From the NCBI GenBank assembly GCA_002426025.1, contig DINP01000031.1, positions 38,229 to 46,015 of the forward strand: a DNA stretch of 7,787 nucleotides, written 5' to 3'. The position numbers and the translations under genes are program-made. This document shows positions 6,383-7,787 of this stretch, in pieces. The notes beneath the pieces were generated by a model. It had not been told where the DNA came from, did not search any database, and was given only the letters and a program-made list of their open reading frames with translations. This DNA is from Bacteroidales bacterium UBA5537. GTDB taxonomy: Bacteria > Bacteroidota > Bacteroidia > Bacteroidales > Lentimicrobiaceae. Position 1 is the stretch's first letter, and each line of letters begins with the position of its first letter.

Positions 6383-7069
6383 ATGGATCCGCTAACCTTT
6401 GCAAATGCATTTCAGGCAAATTTTGCCCCGTATTCTGATAGTTACAATGCCGTTAGAATGAGCAAATATATGCTCAATAAATTTGAATTCTTCGGAATCC
6501 CATCTCCATTAAGAAAGCAGCTCACTTCGGCATTTATCGCTGAAAATGGGCTGCCTGCACCTGAGCAACTCAAAGAAACGGTAAAGCTTATCTGGCAAAA
6601 GCCCCAGCGTGAACTGCATTACGCCATAATGGAAATTGCGTCGCGGAAGGTTTTTCTCAACTACCCGAAAGGAATCGGATTGTACGAATTTATGATAACC
6701 ACCAACTCGTGGTGGGATACAGTAGATTTTATTGCTGCAAATCTTGTGGGAGCATGGCTGTTGAAGCATAAGGAGGAGACACAGATTATTACACTCAGGT
6801 TTATGCAGTCGGGCAATATATGGCTGCAGCGTACCGCTCTGCTTTTTCAGTTAAAATACCGTGCAAATACCGATCATGAGCTTTTATTCAACTATATCCT
6901 TCAACTTAAAGATTCAAAAGAGTTTTTTATCAGAAAGGCTATTGGCTGGTCGCTGAGGGAATTTTCAAAAACCGATCCCGAAAAGGTGATTGAATTTACA
7001 AATAGCACAGATTTATCGCCGCTCAGCCGCCGTGAAGCATTGAAAATAATTCTAAAAAATAAAAAATGA
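6383..7069 (+). CDS. alkD: AlkD-like DNA alkylation repair glycosylase
   Basis: This is a HEAT-like-repeat DNA glycosylase of the AlkD family, which removes bulky or cationic N3- and N7-alkylated purines without flipping the base. The 228-aa length is normal for the family. The N-terminus carries the expected Y-M-L-N-K-F-E-F-F-G-I-P-S-P-L-R segment (29-44). The residues known to matter in Bacillus cereus AlkD (W109, D113, R148, W187) correspond at a constant offset of two to W111 and D115 in S-W-W-D-T-V-D, R150 in W-L-Q-R-T, and W189 in A-I-G-W-S-L-R. The conserved active site argues for a working enzyme rather than a structural paralogue. The ATG is 2 nt after the peptidase stop, no clear Shine-Dalgarno sequence precedes it, and translational coupling is likely. 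Its stop codon overlaps the next start. Confidence 0.92.
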   Translation: MDPLTFANAFQANFAPYSDSYNAVRMSKYMLNKFEFFGIPSPLRKQLTSAFIAENGLPAPEQLKETVKLIWQKPQRELHYAIMEIASRKVFLNYPKGIGLYEFMITTNSWWDTVDFIAANLVGAWLLKHKEETQIITLRFMQSGNIWLQRTALLFQLKYRANTDHELLFNYILQLKDSKEFFIRKAIGWSLREFSKTDPEKVIEFTNSTDLSPLSRREALKIILKNKK

Positions 7070-7614
7070 ACGAAATTCCGGCAACTACCTGGTGGTTGCA
7101 AATGACCTCACCTCCTGATAACGTTATGACCAATAATTTGCCGGAAGGCTGCCAGGTTATTAAAGCCAGCAAACCAATCCGTGCATTTTATCTGTACCTC
7201 TATACTTCTGTTGGGCGGCCATACCAATGGTATAACCGCCTGATGATGCCGGCCGATGAGTTGCAAAAACTGTTGAATGAAGCCCGTACGGAAGTTTGGG
7301 TACTTTATTACAACGGTGTTCCCGCCGGATTTGTTGAATATGACCTTACCGAAGAATCAGATACCGAGATCGCCTATTTTGGGCTTAGCTGTGAATTTAC
7401 CGGACGTAAACTCGGGCTTCCATTCCTAAACTGGTGCATTCAAAAAGCTTGGCAACGGCCAATCAACCGACTGTGGCTGCACACCTGCAACCTCGATCAT
7501 CCGGCAGCGTTGAAGCTTTACCAGAAAGCCGGGTTTGAAATTTACGATCAGGACACCATTATGCAACAAACACCCGATCCGGAAGATGATCCTTATCTGC
7601 TGCTGCCCTGGTGA
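7066..7614 (+). CDS. GNAT-family N-acetyltransferase
   Basis: This is a 182-aa cytoplasmic acetyltransferase of the Gcn5-related family with an unknown acceptor. The N-terminal T-T-W-W-L-Q-M-T-S-P segment (7-16) and the acidic E-I-A-Y-F-G-L strand (101-107) fit a GNAT subgroup found in several phyla. The acetyl-CoA loop follows at 111-119 (F-T-G-R-K-L-G-L-P). Motif B is clear: W-L-H-T-C-N-L-D-H-P-A-A-L-K-L-Y-Q-K-A-G-F at 137-157. The loop departs from the usual Q/R-x-x-G-x-G/A by having Pro119 at the last position. The ATG overlaps the glycosylase stop by 4 nt (ATGA) and is preceded by an A-rich stretch, so translation is probably coupled. Small-molecule, peptide or antibiotic acetylation are all possible, and nothing here picks a substrate. 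Confidence 0.88.
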   Translation: MNEIPATTWWLQMTSPPDNVMTNNLPEGCQVIKASKPIRAFYLYLYTSVGRPYQWYNRLMMPADELQKLLNEARTEVWVLYYNGVPAGFVEYDLTEESDTEIAYFGLSCEFTGRKLGLPFLNWCIQKAWQRPINRLWLHTCNLDHPAALKLYQKAGFEIYDQDTIMQQTPDPEDDPYLLLPW

Positions 7615-7669
7615 CCTTAATTTAACTAAAACCAACCAAACTTTATAAAAACTGCGAAGCTTTACGAAT

Positions 7670-7787
7670 ATGGAAGAAAAAATTGCGAGGCTGATTTCCT
7701 GGATACTTCACCCGATGCTGATTCCAACTTACGCTATGTTGCTGATATTGAGTCAGGATACATTTTTTGTACTGGTTCTTCCCGAAA
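7670..7787 (+). CDS. Membrane protein, N-terminal fragment cut by the window edge
   Basis: An open frame from the ATG at 7670 runs 39 codons to the window end without a stop. It begins M-E-E-K-I-A-R-L-I-S-W-I-L-H-P, then a hydrophobic stretch (about residues 8-27) and, after a short polar break (S-Q-D), a second hydrophobic run starting T-F-F-V-L-V-L-P. This suggests a polytopic inner-membrane protein. The I-S-W-I-L-H-P-M-L-I-P-T pattern reminds me of Bacteroidota membrane proteins sometimes annotated as PAP2-type phosphatases, but no catalytic residue is inside the window and the assignment is weak. A 55-nt gap without an obvious terminator or promoter separates it from the acetyltransferase gene, so it may or may not share that transcript. 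Confidence 0.6.
   Translation, partial: MEEKIARLISWILHPMLIPTYAMLLILSQDTFFVLVLPE

Noticed and set aside
7615..7669. Terminator or promoter between the acetyltransferase and the membrane protein
   Set aside because: No stem-loop with a T run and no TAnnTTTG element was found in these 55 nt, so neither can be supported.

Overview
The window looks like a piece of chromosome from a member of the Bacteroidota, probably a Bacteroidales-like anaerobe or a relative. The strongest sign is a secreted M1 peptidase that ends in a type IX secretion (T9SS) type A sorting domain with an N-L-Y-P-N-P start. Other signs are A-rich, Shine-Dalgarno-poor gene starts, one TAnnTTTG promoter-like element, and signal peptides ending in Ala-Gln. 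The six complete genes look intact, with no insertion sequence, phage gene, RNA gene or CRISPR array.

Left half, minus strand (read from about 3720 down to 30): a TolC-family outer-membrane channel, then an HlyD/MacA-type periplasmic adaptor, then tsaB, a core gene of the tRNA t6A modification pathway. Channel and adaptor are separated by 188 nt that hold a perfect 8-bp hairpin followed by a short T run on the coding strand. Adaptor and tsaB are only 11 nt apart and are probably co-transcribed. No inner-membrane pump (ABC or RND) is encoded here, so the export system is incomplete within the window. The extreme left edge holds a few copies of a 7-nt tandem repeat that runs off the window.

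Centre: a divergent intergenic region of about 320 bp (3721-4040) separates the two transcription directions. It holds weak promoter candidates for each side and an inverted repeat that overlaps the best rightward promoter candidate.

Right half, plus strand (4041 onward): the T9SS-secreted M1 metallopeptidase, an AlkD-like DNA glycosylase 2 nt downstream, and a GNAT acetyltransferase overlapping the glycosylase gene by 4 nt. These three look like one tightly packed transcription unit, though their functions are not obviously related. After a 55-nt gap a new gene for a membrane protein begins and is cut by the window edge.

I found no convincing new multi-gene system. The points most worth a second look are the promoter-overlapping dyad, the hairpin between channel and adaptor, the left-edge heptad repeat, the GAMEH variant in the peptidase, and the atypical acetyl-CoA loop in the acetyltransferase.
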